This document shows positions 1 to 6,094 of a DNA stretch of 8,509 nucleotides, one piece after another. Below the pieces are notes generated by a model that was not told the DNA's origin, did not search any database, and saw only the letters and a list, made by a program, of their open reading frames with translations. The DNA is from Clostridia bacterium. GTDB lineage: Bacteria > Bacillota > Clostridia > Christensenellales > Aristaeellaceae. The stretch is from the NCBI GenBank assembly GCA_024404275.1, contig JAKSQG010000075.1:1-8509 (forward strand). The letters run 5' to 3'. The position numbers and the translations under genes were made by a program. The first letter of the stretch is position 1, and each line of letters begins with the position of its first letter.

Positions 1-911
1 AGCAGCACATGGTCCGCTGTGACAGCCCGGGTGGGCGAGGCAAAGACGGTGGGCAGAACGACGTGACGCATGGGGACTTCCATGTCCTGGACCGCGGCGG
101 AAAGGGCACGGATAAAATCGGGCGTGGTGCCGCAGCAGCCGCCCAGATACTGCGCGCCGAGGGATACAAAGGCGGGCATGAGAGCGGCAAAGTCCTATGC
201 GGAAACATGGTAGCTGCCGTCTTTGGGGTCGGGCAGACCGGCGTTTGGCTTGATGATGAGCGGGTGGTTGGTCAATTTGGAGAGACGCTCCGCCAGCGGC
301 AGCAGCTCGGCAGGTCCCAGGGAGCAGTTGATGCCGAAGGCATCTACCTGCAGGGCGTTCATCACCGCGGCGAAGGATTCCAGCGAGGTGCCGGCAAAGG
401 TGCGGCCGTTTTTTTCAAACGTCATGGTGACAAAAACAGGCAGAGTCGATTGCTCTTTTGCGGCGAGTACGGCGGCACGTGCCTCGTAAAGGTCGGTCAT
501 CGTTTCAATGACGATGAGGTCCGCTCCTGCGGCGACACCGCTTTTGACCATTTCGGCAAAGATATCGTAAGCTTCGTCAAAGGTGAGGGTGCCGTAGGGC
601 TCCATCATGCGGCCGATGGGACCGATATCGAGGGCAACACGGACTTTGCCCTCCGCGGCCGCTTTGGCGCAGCGGATGCCGGCCTCAACGAGCTGCGGCA
701 CGGTATAACCGCTGCCAGCCGCCTTCAATCGGTTGGCACCGAAGGTGTTGGCGTAAATGATGTTGCTGCCCGCGGCAACATATTGCCGCTGCACGGCAAT
801 GATGGCCTCGGGGTGAGTAAGATTCAACGCCTCGGGGCAATGACCGGTTTTAAGACCCATGGCTTGCAGCATGGTGCCCATGCCGCCGTCAAGCAGGATC
901 GGTTTTGCCAC
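1..911 (-). CDS. metH: Cobalamin-dependent methionine synthase, homocysteine-binding domain (partial; contains in-frame TAG)
   Basis: Transfers a methyl group from methyl-cobalamin to homocysteine (cytosolic methionine synthesis). The N-terminal homocysteine methyltransferase barrel is visible: ILLDGGMGTMLQ near residues 6-17, YANTFGAN, ALDIGPIGRMMEPYG, VIETMTDLYEA, GINCSLGP with the first zinc-ligand Cys, IIKPNAGLP, and GGCCGTTPDF with the other two Cys. The frame then runs on to the left edge (303 codons seen) into a linker typical of MetH before the pterin-binding domain, which lies outside. I chose the GTG at 909-911, placed 6 bases after AGGGA and just before the conserved ILLDGG; the frame is open upstream to 980, but that would overlap the preceding gene more. 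Codon 239 is TAG, aligned to a variable acidic/polar position (families usually read like TPEEFA). Decoded as a stop, the product loses both GGCC cysteines and should be inactive. Either the TAG is read through or reassigned, or this is a recent pseudogene. It is the third gene of the metF operon and overlaps the upstream gene by 23 bases. Confidence 0.85.
195..197 (-). other. In-frame TAG codon inside metH
   Basis: The metH frame reads YHVSA-TAG-DFAALMPAF and continues without another stop to the window edge, including the invariant GGCCGTT zinc motif 18 codons later. Homologues known to me carry Glu/Asp or another polar residue at the aligned position, so CAG or GAG is the likely ancestral codon. 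The frame and spacing across the TAG match the family with no indel. Confidence 0.9.
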
Positions 912-1521
912 AGAGCATCCCTGCCTTTCTGTATTTGCAATCGGTGCGTGCCGCGCAGCCGGCACAGCTGTTTGGAACATCGGGAAAGGGCGTATCGGAA
1001 AAATGGACGAGACCGGTGACGGATTTTTGCGGCAGCATCATGCAGCCCTCGGTGAGGGTGATGCCGATGGCCCGTTCGGCATCCAGCAGATGCAAAAGGG
1101 CGGGTTGTGCTTCCAGAGACCATGCGCCGTAGCCCGGGCTGACGCGGCGCGAAAAAGGCTTGCCGACAAGCAAACGGGCATGGTCTTCCACCGTGTCGCA
1201 GACCGCTTCGATGAGGGCGGAGCCGCAGGCATCGGCGATGAGTGCGGCGGCGGGATCACGCAGGGACTCGGTACGCGCAAAGCGTTCAAATTCCAGCCCA
1301 AGCGTGGCGGCAAACAGCACGGCATTGTCGGTGACGGGGGCCGCTGTATCCGGTGGAAGCGTGTCAAAGAGGCGGAACACCGCCCGTGGATGGCAGAGCT
1401 TTTGCAGGCGTGCGGCGGTCTGACGGACGGAGGTCAGCAGCTCCTCCGGTATGGGACCGCCGTTCCAGCCGAGGCATCGCAGCGCTTCTCGCAGATCGAA
1501 CCCTTCGGGATTAATCTCCAT
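889..1521 (-). CDS. Stand-alone methionine synthase reactivation (activation-domain) protein
   Basis: A 210-residue cytosolic protein resembling the C-terminal AdoMet-binding activation domain of MetH, encoded as a separate gene. In the family this domain supplies AdoMet for reductive remethylation of inactivated cob(II)alamin. The key signature is RVSPGYGAWSL at residues 126-136, the AdoMet-binding RxSPGYG of the family, followed by MMLPQKSVTGLVHFSD at 161-176. The C-terminal tail has CAGCAARTDCKYR (Cys 186, 189 and 195), a small Cys cluster often seen in these stand-alone versions. The start at 1519-1521 (ATG) is fixed by GGAGG at 1528-1532 with a 6-base spacer; an upstream start at 1575 would lie deep inside metF. 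The gene overlaps the metF stop by 11 bases and the metH start by 23, so translation of all three is probably coupled. It ends in TGA. Lacking its own catalytic modules, it should act on the neighbouring MetH. Confidence 0.85.
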   Translation of the reverse strand: MEINPEGFDLREALRCLGWNGGPIPEELLTSVRQTAARLQKLCHPRAVFRLFDTLPPDTAAPVTDNAVLFAATLGLEFERFARTESLRDPAAALIADACGSALIEAVCDTVEDHARLLVGKPFSRRVSPGYGAWSLEAQPALLHLLDAERAIGITLTEGCMMLPQKSVTGLVHFSDTPFPDVPNSCAGCAARTDCKYRKAGMLCGKTDPA

Positions 1522-2389
1522 GGGGTTCCTCCAGATTGAAAAGGTGCGACAGATTGTCAATGATGGCTTTGGCAATTGCCGGCTTGTTCATGGTATATAG
1601 GTGGATGTGCTCAACGCCGTTGGCGATGAGGTCGACGATTTGCCCGCAGGCATAGGCGATGCCGGCTTGTTCCATGGCGGCACGGTCGGAACGGAAGCGG
1701 TCGGCAATGGCGGCAAAGCGCGGCGGCATGATGGAGCCGGACAGCTTGATCGCCCTGTCGACCTGACGTGGGTCACAGATGGGCATGATGCCGGCGCAGA
1801 TGGGCACATGGATGCCGTGACGGAGGGCACGCATCATGAAATTATAGAAAAGGCTGTTGTCAAAAAACATCTGGGTGACGAGAAAATCCGCCCCGGCATC
1901 AACTTTGCGCTTGAGGTGATCCATGTCCTCCTCCCGGGAGGGGCACTCGGGGTGTTTTTCGGGATAGCAGGCGGCGCCGATGCAGAAATTGCCTTCCGAA
2001 CGGATAAAGGTGATCAGGTCGGAGGCATGTTCGAAATCGTGACAGGGAGAGCCCTCCAGCGGCAGGTCGCCGCGGAGTGCCAGCACGTTTTCCTGACCGG
2101 CTTCCTTCATCTGGTGCAGCGTATCCCGCACCTGCTCCCGCGTGGATTGCACGCAGGTGAGGTGGCTGATGGGCGTGACCTGCTGCTAACGGATGGCTTC
2201 GGCGAGGCTGCGGGTGAAACCCGGTGTGGTGCCGGCGGCACCGCAGGTGACGGACATGAAGGAAGGATGCAGGGCGGCGATTTCGGAGGCAACAGTGCAG
2301 GCGGCGGTCAGACCCTCAAATTTTTTGGGCGGAAAGACCTCACAGGAGAGGGTGACGCGGCTGCTTTTCAGAATGGTATCAACACGCAT
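1511..2389 (-). CDS. metF: 5,10-methylenetetrahydrofolate reductase (contains in-frame TAG)
   Basis: FAD-dependent TIM-barrel enzyme reducing methylene-THF to methyl-THF, the methyl donor for MetH. 292 residues if the TAG is decoded, a normal family length. Motifs in order: CEVFPPK (residues 16-22, catalytic Glu 17), FMSVTCGAAGTTPGFT (44-59), ISHLTCVQSTREQ just after the TAG, VLALRGDLP (conserved Asp), CYPEKHPE, DFLVTQMFFDNSLFY (conserved Gln), PICAGIMPICD. The start ATG has AAAGGG at 2397-2402 with a 7-base spacer. Codon 68 (2186-2188) is TAG, in the variable helix-loop before the ISHLTC strand; read as a stop it leaves only 67 residues, about a quarter of the barrel. The downstream frame is fully conserved and has no good internal start with a ribosome site. 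Ends in TAA. First gene of the minus-strand operon. Either the TAG is translated or the gene is newly inactivated; motif conservation favours a working enzyme. Confidence 0.88.
2186..2188 (-). other. In-frame TAG codon inside metF
   Basis: The frame reads SLAEAIR-TAG-QQVTPISHLTC. The TAG is followed by two CAG codons, so Gln is a natural guess for the residue, as a CAG-to-TAG change in a short CAG run. The aligned position in clostridial and E. coli MetF is a variable polar residue (Asn, Asp, Lys). No indel or other stop occurs in the gene. Confidence 0.9.
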
Positions 2390-2424
2390 AACGGTGCCCT
2401 TTCAAATTACGGGATGGAATATGC

Positions 2425-2455
2425 ATACTATGACACAAGGCGGGAATTTTGTCCA
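2425..2455 (-). promoter_or_regulatory. Possible promoter of the metF operon
   Basis: On the minus strand TGGACA (2455-2450) resembles a -35 box. Possible -10 boxes are CATAGT (2432-2427, 17-bp spacer) or TAGTAT (2430-2425, 19-bp spacer); each matches TATAAT at 4 of 6 positions. An 8-bp palindrome TATGCATA (2420-2427) sits just downstream and could be an operator. The leader to metF would be about 30-40 bases, too short for a SAM or cobalamin riboswitch. Confidence 0.4.
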
Positions 2456-2496
2456 GCATTCCGAAAAAGAAATCAATGAATCTGTTTGTTTGCGGC

Positions 2497-2525
2497 TTGC
2501 CAAATGAGAGTTAGCCATGTATAAT
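2497..2525 (+). promoter_or_regulatory. Sigma-A type promoter of feoAB
   Basis: TTGCCA (2497-2502) and a perfect TATAAT (2520-2525) are 17 bases apart. The feoAB ATG follows at 2558, giving a leader of roughly 25 bases. The first bases, CTTGCCAAATGA (2496-2507), recur at the 5086 promoter with one mismatch. The spacer holds GTTAGCC, a partial match to DtxR/IdeR boxes, but the second half-site is absent. Confidence 0.8.
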
Positions 2526-2557
2526 TGATGCGGATTTTTCAGAACAGGAGAACGACG

Positions 2558-4891
2558 ATGACACTGAAGGAACTGGAGATCGGCAAAAGCGCGCGCATCA
2601 CGGCGGTGGGCGGTACGGGTGCCCTGCGGCAGCATCTGCTGGATATGGGTGTGATTCCCGGAGTGGTGGTCACGGCGGTCAAACGTGCGCCGATGGGCGA
2701 TCCCATTGAAATAAAGATTCACGGTTATGAACTGACACTGCGTCTGGATGACGCCGCGGCGATTGCCGTGGAACCGGCGGAGGGCAAAAACGAAAAGGAA
2801 ACGCAGCAGAAAAAAAGAAAGAAGAGTGAGCACCCCGGTCTGGGCGAGGGCGGACGCTTTCACCTGAAAGGGGATGGCGACCCGCTGCCTGAGGGATCTC
2901 GGCTGACCTTTGCGCTGGTGGGCAACCAGAACTGCGGCAAGACCACACTGTTCAACCAGCTGACGGGCTCCAATCAGCACGTGGGCAACTTCCCCGGCGT
3001 GACGGTGGACCGCAAGGACGGTGCCATCCGCGGGCACAGCGAAACGCTGGTGACCGACCTGCCCGGCATTTACTCGATGTCGCCCTACAGCAGCGAGGAG
3101 CTGGTGAGCCGAAATTTTGTGCTGAACGAGAAGCCGACGGCCATCATCAACATTGTGGACGCCACCAATATTGAACGCAACCTGTACCTGACGATGCAGC
3201 TGCTGGAGATGGACACGCCGATGGTGGTGGCGCTCAACATGATGGATGAGCTGACCGGCAACGGCGGCGCGGTGGACATCAACCGTCTGGAAGAGATGCT
3301 GGGCGTGCCTGTGGTGCCCATCTCTGCTGCCAAAAATGAAGGCGTGCATGAATTGGTGGAGCATGCGCTGCACATTGCGCGCTACCGCGAAAAGCCCGTG
3401 CCGCAGGATTTTTGCATTGAAGAGGATAACAACGGCGCGCTGCACCGCTGCCTGCACGCGGTCATCCATCTGATCCGTGACCATGCGGAGCGGGCGGGGC
3501 TTCCGGTGCGTTTTGCGGCTTCCAAGCTGATTGAGGGCGATGAACACATCCTGAGGCAGCTGGAACTGGACAAGAACGAGACGGAGCTGCTGGAGCATCT
3601 GGTGCTGCAGCTGGAGACGGAGCGCGGGATGGATCACAGCGCAGCCATGGCGGATATGCGCTTCGGCTACATCAACCGTGTGTGCGAAGAGACGCTGACC
3701 CGCCCGCATGAAAGCCGTGAAAGGCTGCGCAGCGAAAAGCTGGACAAGGTGCTGACGGGACGGTTTACCGCCATTCCCGTGTTTGTGCTGATCATGGCGG
3801 CGGTGTTCTACCTGACCTTCAATGTGATCGGTGCGTTTTTTCAGAATCTGCTGGCAAGCGGCATTGACGCTTTGACGGCCGCGGTCGATACGGGGCTGGC
3901 AGCCGCTCACGTCAATAATGTGATACACAGCCTGATCATTGACGGTATTTTTGCGGGTGTGGGCAGCGTGATCAGCTTTTTGCCCATCATTGTAACGCTG
4001 TTTTTGTTCCTTTCCCTGCTGGAGGACAGCGGCTACATTGCCCGTGTGGCGTTTGTGATGGATAAGCCGCTGCGCAAGCTGGGACTTTCGGGACGCAGCA
4101 TTGTGCCCATGCTGGTGGGCTTTGGCTGCACAGTGCCCGCGGTGATGGCCACGCGTACGCTGCCCTCCGAAAGGGACAGGCGCATGACCATTCTGCTGAC
4201 ACCCTTTATGAGCTGTACGGCAAAGATGCCCATTTATGCCTTCTTTGTGGGCATGTTCTTCCCGGGGCAGGGCGGACTGATCATGGTGGGACTGTACCTG
4301 CTGGGCATCGTAACGGGCATTCTGGCGGCCTTTTTGTACCGCAAAACCCTGTTTACCGGTGAGGCGGTGCCCTTTGTGATGGAGCTGCCCAACTATCGCC
4401 TGCCCGGTGCACGCAGTGTGCTGCAGCTTTTGTGGCAGAAGGCGGGGGACTTTATCCGCAAGGCCTTTACGGTCATTCTGGTGGCGACGGTGGTAGTGTG
4501 GGTGCTGCAGAGCTTTGATGTGCGCCTGAACCCCGTGAGCGATTCCGCAAACAGCATGATGGCGCTCATTGCCGGCGGACTGGCGCCCTTGTTTGCCCCC
4601 ATCGGACTGGGCGACTGGCGCCTGTGTACAGCGCTTATTTCCGGCTTTATGGCCAAGGAAAGCGTTGTCTCCACTTTGGAAATACTGTTTGCCGGCAGCC
4701 TCACCGCGGCGCTGACGACGGCTCAGGCAGCCAGCATGCTGGTGTTCAGCCTCATCTATACGCCTTGCGTGGCGGCCATCGCGGCCATCCGGCGGGAGCT
4801 TGGAATGCGCTGGGCACTGGGCGTGGTGCTGTGGCAATGTCTGCTGGCATGGTGTATGGCGTTTGTGACGCGGCTGATCCTGCTTCTGTAA
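2558..4891 (+). CDS. feoB: Ferrous iron transporter, FeoA-FeoB fusion
   Basis: GTP-driven Fe(II) importer of the inner membrane, 777 residues. Residues 1-75 form a FeoA SH3-like domain (MTLKELEIGKSARI, LLDMGVIPG, ELTLRLDDA). A Lys/Glu-rich linker of about 40 residues follows, then the FeoB G domain: Walker A GNQNCGKT at 122-129, switch GNFPGVTVD, DLPG at 167-170, NMMD at 227-230, SAAKNEG. A helical region precedes the membrane part, which begins near residue 403 with FTAIPVFVLIM and includes the two Gate regions, with GRSIVPMLVGFGCTVPAVMATR and TPFMSCTAKMPIYAF carrying the conserved pore cysteines. The start at 2558 is set by AGGAG at 2546-2550 (7-base spacer); an earlier in-frame start at 2525 would lie on the -10 box. 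All G motifs are intact, so it should be functional. Followed after 15 bases by the Cys-rich FeoB-associated peptide. Ends in TAA. Confidence 0.97.
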   Translation: MTLKELEIGKSARITAVGGTGALRQHLLDMGVIPGVVVTAVKRAPMGDPIEIKIHGYELTLRLDDAAAIAVEPAEGKNEKETQQKKRKKSEHPGLGEGGRFHLKGDGDPLPEGSRLTFALVGNQNCGKTTLFNQLTGSNQHVGNFPGVTVDRKDGAIRGHSETLVTDLPGIYSMSPYSSEELVSRNFVLNEKPTAIINIVDATNIERNLYLTMQLLEMDTPMVVALNMMDELTGNGGAVDINRLEEMLGVPVVPISAAKNEGVHELVEHALHIARYREKPVPQDFCIEEDNNGALHRCLHAVIHLIRDHAERAGLPVRFAASKLIEGDEHILRQLELDKNETELLEHLVLQLETERGMDHSAAMADMRFGYINRVCEETLTRPHESRERLRSEKLDKVLTGRFTAIPVFVLIMAAVFYLTFNVIGAFFQNLLASGIDALTAAVDTGLAAAHVNNVIHSLIIDGIFAGVGSVISFLPIIVTLFLFLSLLEDSGYIARVAFVMDKPLRKLGLSGRSIVPMLVGFGCTVPAVMATRTLPSERDRRMTILLTPFMSCTAKMPIYAFFVGMFFPGQGGLIMVGLYLLGIVTGILAAFLYRKTLFTGEAVPFVMELPNYRLPGARSVLQLLWQKAGDFIRKAFTVILVATVVVWVLQSFDVRLNPVSDSANSMMALIAGGLAPLFAPIGLGDWRLCTALISGFMAKESVVSTLEILFAGSLTAALTTAQAASMLVFSLIYTPCVAAIAAIRRELGMRWALGVVLWQCLLAWCMAFVTRLILLL

Positions 4892-4906
4892 GGAGAAAAT
4901 GAGACC

Positions 4907-5050
4907 ATGAACGCAGTGGATATTATTCTGATCGTGCTGGTGGCGGCGGCGTTGACGCTGGCGATCCGCAGCATGAAAAAAAGACGCGGCTGCTGCCGGT
5001 GCGAGGGCTGCAGCATGTGCGGCAAAGCCTGCAAAAACAAAAATGATTGA
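4907..5050 (+). CDS. FeoB-associated Cys-rich membrane protein
   Basis: A 47-residue peptide: MNAVDIILIVLVAAALTLAI forms one N-terminal membrane helix (about residues 4-20). A basic stretch MKKRRG follows, then a cysteine-rich tail CCRCEGCSMCGKAC with seven Cys in residues 29-42. This matches the small FeoB-associated Cys-rich proteins (Pfam family FeoB_associated) found directly after feoB in many Bacillota. The positive-inside rule puts the Cys tail in the cytosol, where it could handle Fe(II) emerging from FeoB; that role is inferred, not proven. AAGGAG (4890-4895) overlaps the feoB stop and is 11 bases from the ATG, slightly long. The ATG at 4899 gives only a three-codon frame. Ends in TGA. 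Confidence 0.88.
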   Translation: MNAVDIILIVLVAAALTLAIRSMKKRRGCCRCEGCSMCGKACKNKND

Positions 5051-5086
5051 TACGCACATTGCTGTGTGAAAACAGAAAATTTCCGC

Positions 5087-5115
5087 TTGTCAAATGAACA
5101 CTTTTGTGGTATAAA
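5087..5115 (+). promoter_or_regulatory. Sigma-A type promoter of the 64-aa membrane protein gene
   Basis: TTGTCA (5087-5092) and TATAAA (5110-5115) are separated by 17 bases, leaving a leader of about 65 bases to the ATG at 5186. CTTGTCAAATGA (5086-5097) repeats the feoAB promoter start with one mismatch, which may mean a shared regulator or chance. Confidence 0.7.
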
Positions 5116-5185
5116 ATAAGACAGATACAACATCAAATGTTCGTCGTGCTTGCGATGAAACAGCGCGGGCGGAAAGGAAAGCATT

Positions 5186-5380
5186 ATGAGTCAGTTTTAT
5201 GCGCAGTTTGGTCCCCTTATTTCCCATCTGGTGTACTGGCTGTTTATCGCTCTGCCGGTCAGCTGCGGCGGCGCCATTTGCGGACACGCCATCAAGGAAG
5301 AAAAGGGCGCGAGCCTTGGCTTCACGCTGGCTTTTACTGTGGTCGGCGGTGTGTGGATGTATCTGATGCTGAAGCTGTAA
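5186..5380 (+). CDS. Small two-helix membrane protein, unknown function
   Basis: 64 residues that I do not recognise. Residues 11-35 (LISHLVYWLFIALPVSCGGAICGHA) form a likely membrane helix. A short charged loop IKEEKGAS follows, then a second helix at residues 43-62 ending MLKL. Two Cys (27 and 32) lie at the end of helix 1 with small residues GGAIC around them. The ATG is preceded by AAAGGA (5173-5178) at a 7-base spacing. It is flanked by its own promoter and a perfect terminator, so it forms a one-gene transcription unit. That, together with a normal ribosome site and a TAA stop, supports a real gene rather than a chance frame. The promoter resembles the feoAB promoter, so a link to iron uptake is possible but speculative. 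Confidence 0.8.
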   Translation: MSQFYAQFGPLISHLVYWLFIALPVSCGGAICGHAIKEEKGASLGFTLAFTVVGGVWMYLMLKL

Positions 5381-5400
5381 TGGGGATATTTGCCCATATG

Positions 5401-5432
5401 CCTGCCGGGTGTTTTTCCGGCAGGTGTTTTTT
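5401..5432 (+). terminator. Intrinsic terminator after the 64-aa protein gene
   Basis: A perfect 8-bp stem, CCTGCCGG (5401-5408) with CCGGCAGG (5417-5424), closes an 8-base loop GTGTTTTT and is followed by TGTTTTTT (5425-5432). It lies 20 bases after the TAA and just ahead of the next promoter. Confidence 0.95.
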
Positions 5433-5444
5433 ACTGCCTGCACA

Positions 5445-5473
5445 TTGCCTTTGAAGGCGGCAGGCGGTATAAT
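5445..5473 (+). promoter_or_regulatory. Near-consensus sigma-A promoter of the pcp-miaA operon
   Basis: TTGCCT (5445-5450) and a perfect TATAAT (5468-5473) have a 17-base spacer. The leader to the pcp GTG is about 25 bases, with no room for a riboswitch. It begins 12 bases after the terminator, so the downstream operon is transcribed independently. Confidence 0.85.
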
Positions 5474-5503
5474 AGCAGGGAACAACAAAAGGAGGCGCCT
5501 GAA

Positions 5504-6091
5504 GTGCCCAGACTGCTGATCACGGGCTTTGAGCCCTTTGGAGGCGAAAAAGTCAATCCCGCATGGGAGGCGGTGCGTGCCTTGCCGGATACGCTTGACG
5601 GATGGCAGATTGTTAAACTGCAGGTGCCTGTGGTGTTTGGACTGGCAGGGGAGACCGTGCTGAAAAAGGCAGCGGAGCTGCAGGCGGACGCGGTCATTGC
5701 CGTGGGCATGGCGGCAGGCAGAGCGGCGGTGACGCCTGAACTGGTCGCCATCAACCGGCGTTATGCTGAAGCCCCCGACAATGCGGGACAGCGCTTTTGC
5801 GACACGCCGTGTGATGAGAACGGAAAAAACGCGTATTTTGCCACGCTGCCTGTAAGACGCATGGCGGAAGCCATCCGTGAAAAGGGTCTCAAAGGAGCGG
5901 TGAGCACCACGGCGGGCACCTATGTGTGCAACGACCTGATGTATGCCCTGCTGCGGGCGTATGAAAACACGGCGGTGAGAGCGGGCTTTATCCATGTGCC
6001 GTGCCTGCCGGAGCAGGCGGGGGACAAATACCCTTTCATGACAGAAGAGGAGATTGTGATGGCGTTGGAAGCGGCCATCGGCGTACTGTAA
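5504..6091 (+). CDS. pcp: Pyrrolidone-carboxylate (pyroglutamyl) peptidase, family C15
   Basis: Cytosolic cysteine peptidase that removes N-terminal pyroglutamate from peptides. 195 residues, slightly shorter than the usual 200-215. Signature segments: LLITGFEPFGGEKVNPAWEA (residues 4-23), IAVGMAAGRAAVTPELVAIN (65-84) with catalytic Glu 79, STTAGTYVCNDLMYALL (134-150) with nucleophile Cys 142, and GFIHVPCLPEQA (161-172) with His 164. The triad is complete. The start is the GTG at 5504-5506, preceded by AAAAGGAGG (ends 5495, 8-base spacer) and immediately before the conserved ITGFEPFGG; the upstream ATG at 5390 lies before the terminator and promoter and cannot be used from this transcript. 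Some positions are divergent: the usual VGQAGGR is VGMAAGR and the ER pair is EL. First gene of a five-gene run; ends in TAA, 3 bases before the next ATG. Confidence 0.95.
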   Translation: MPRLLITGFEPFGGEKVNPAWEAVRALPDTLDGWQIVKLQVPVVFGLAGETVLKKAAELQADAVIAVGMAAGRAAVTPELVAINRRYAEAPDNAGQRFCDTPCDENGKNAYFATLPVRRMAEAIREKGLKGAVSTTAGTYVCNDLMYALLRAYENTAVRAGFIHVPCLPEQAGDKYPFMTEEEIVMALEAAIGVL

Positions 6092-6094
6092 CGG

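Noticed and set aside
9..1019. Plus-strand 336-codon frame opposite metH
   Set aside because: Gly/Arg/His-rich with no motif, complementary to MetH barrel motifs on the minus strand.
2507..2525. DtxR/IdeR-type iron box in the feoAB promoter
   Set aside because: Only the core GTTAGCC matches; the second half of the palindrome is missing, so an iron-repressor site cannot be claimed.
2390..2557. SAM or cobalamin riboswitch upstream of metF
   Set aside because: The whole divergent gap is 168 bases, shared with the feoAB promoter, and the metF leader is about 30-40 bases; no riboswitch core or terminator hairpin is seen.
2402..5059. An 885-codon open frame on the minus strand opposite feoAB
   Set aside because: The protein is low-complexity, rich in His, Gln and Arg, without recognisable domains, and runs exactly antisense to a gene with complete FeoA/FeoB motifs. 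It is a shadow of codon bias in GC-rich DNA.
5053..5068. Hairpin CGCACA-TTGC-TGTGTG after the Cys-rich peptide gene as a terminator
   Set aside because: The stem is only six pairs with one G-T pair and is followed by A-rich rather than T-rich sequence, so it is not a convincing intrinsic terminator.
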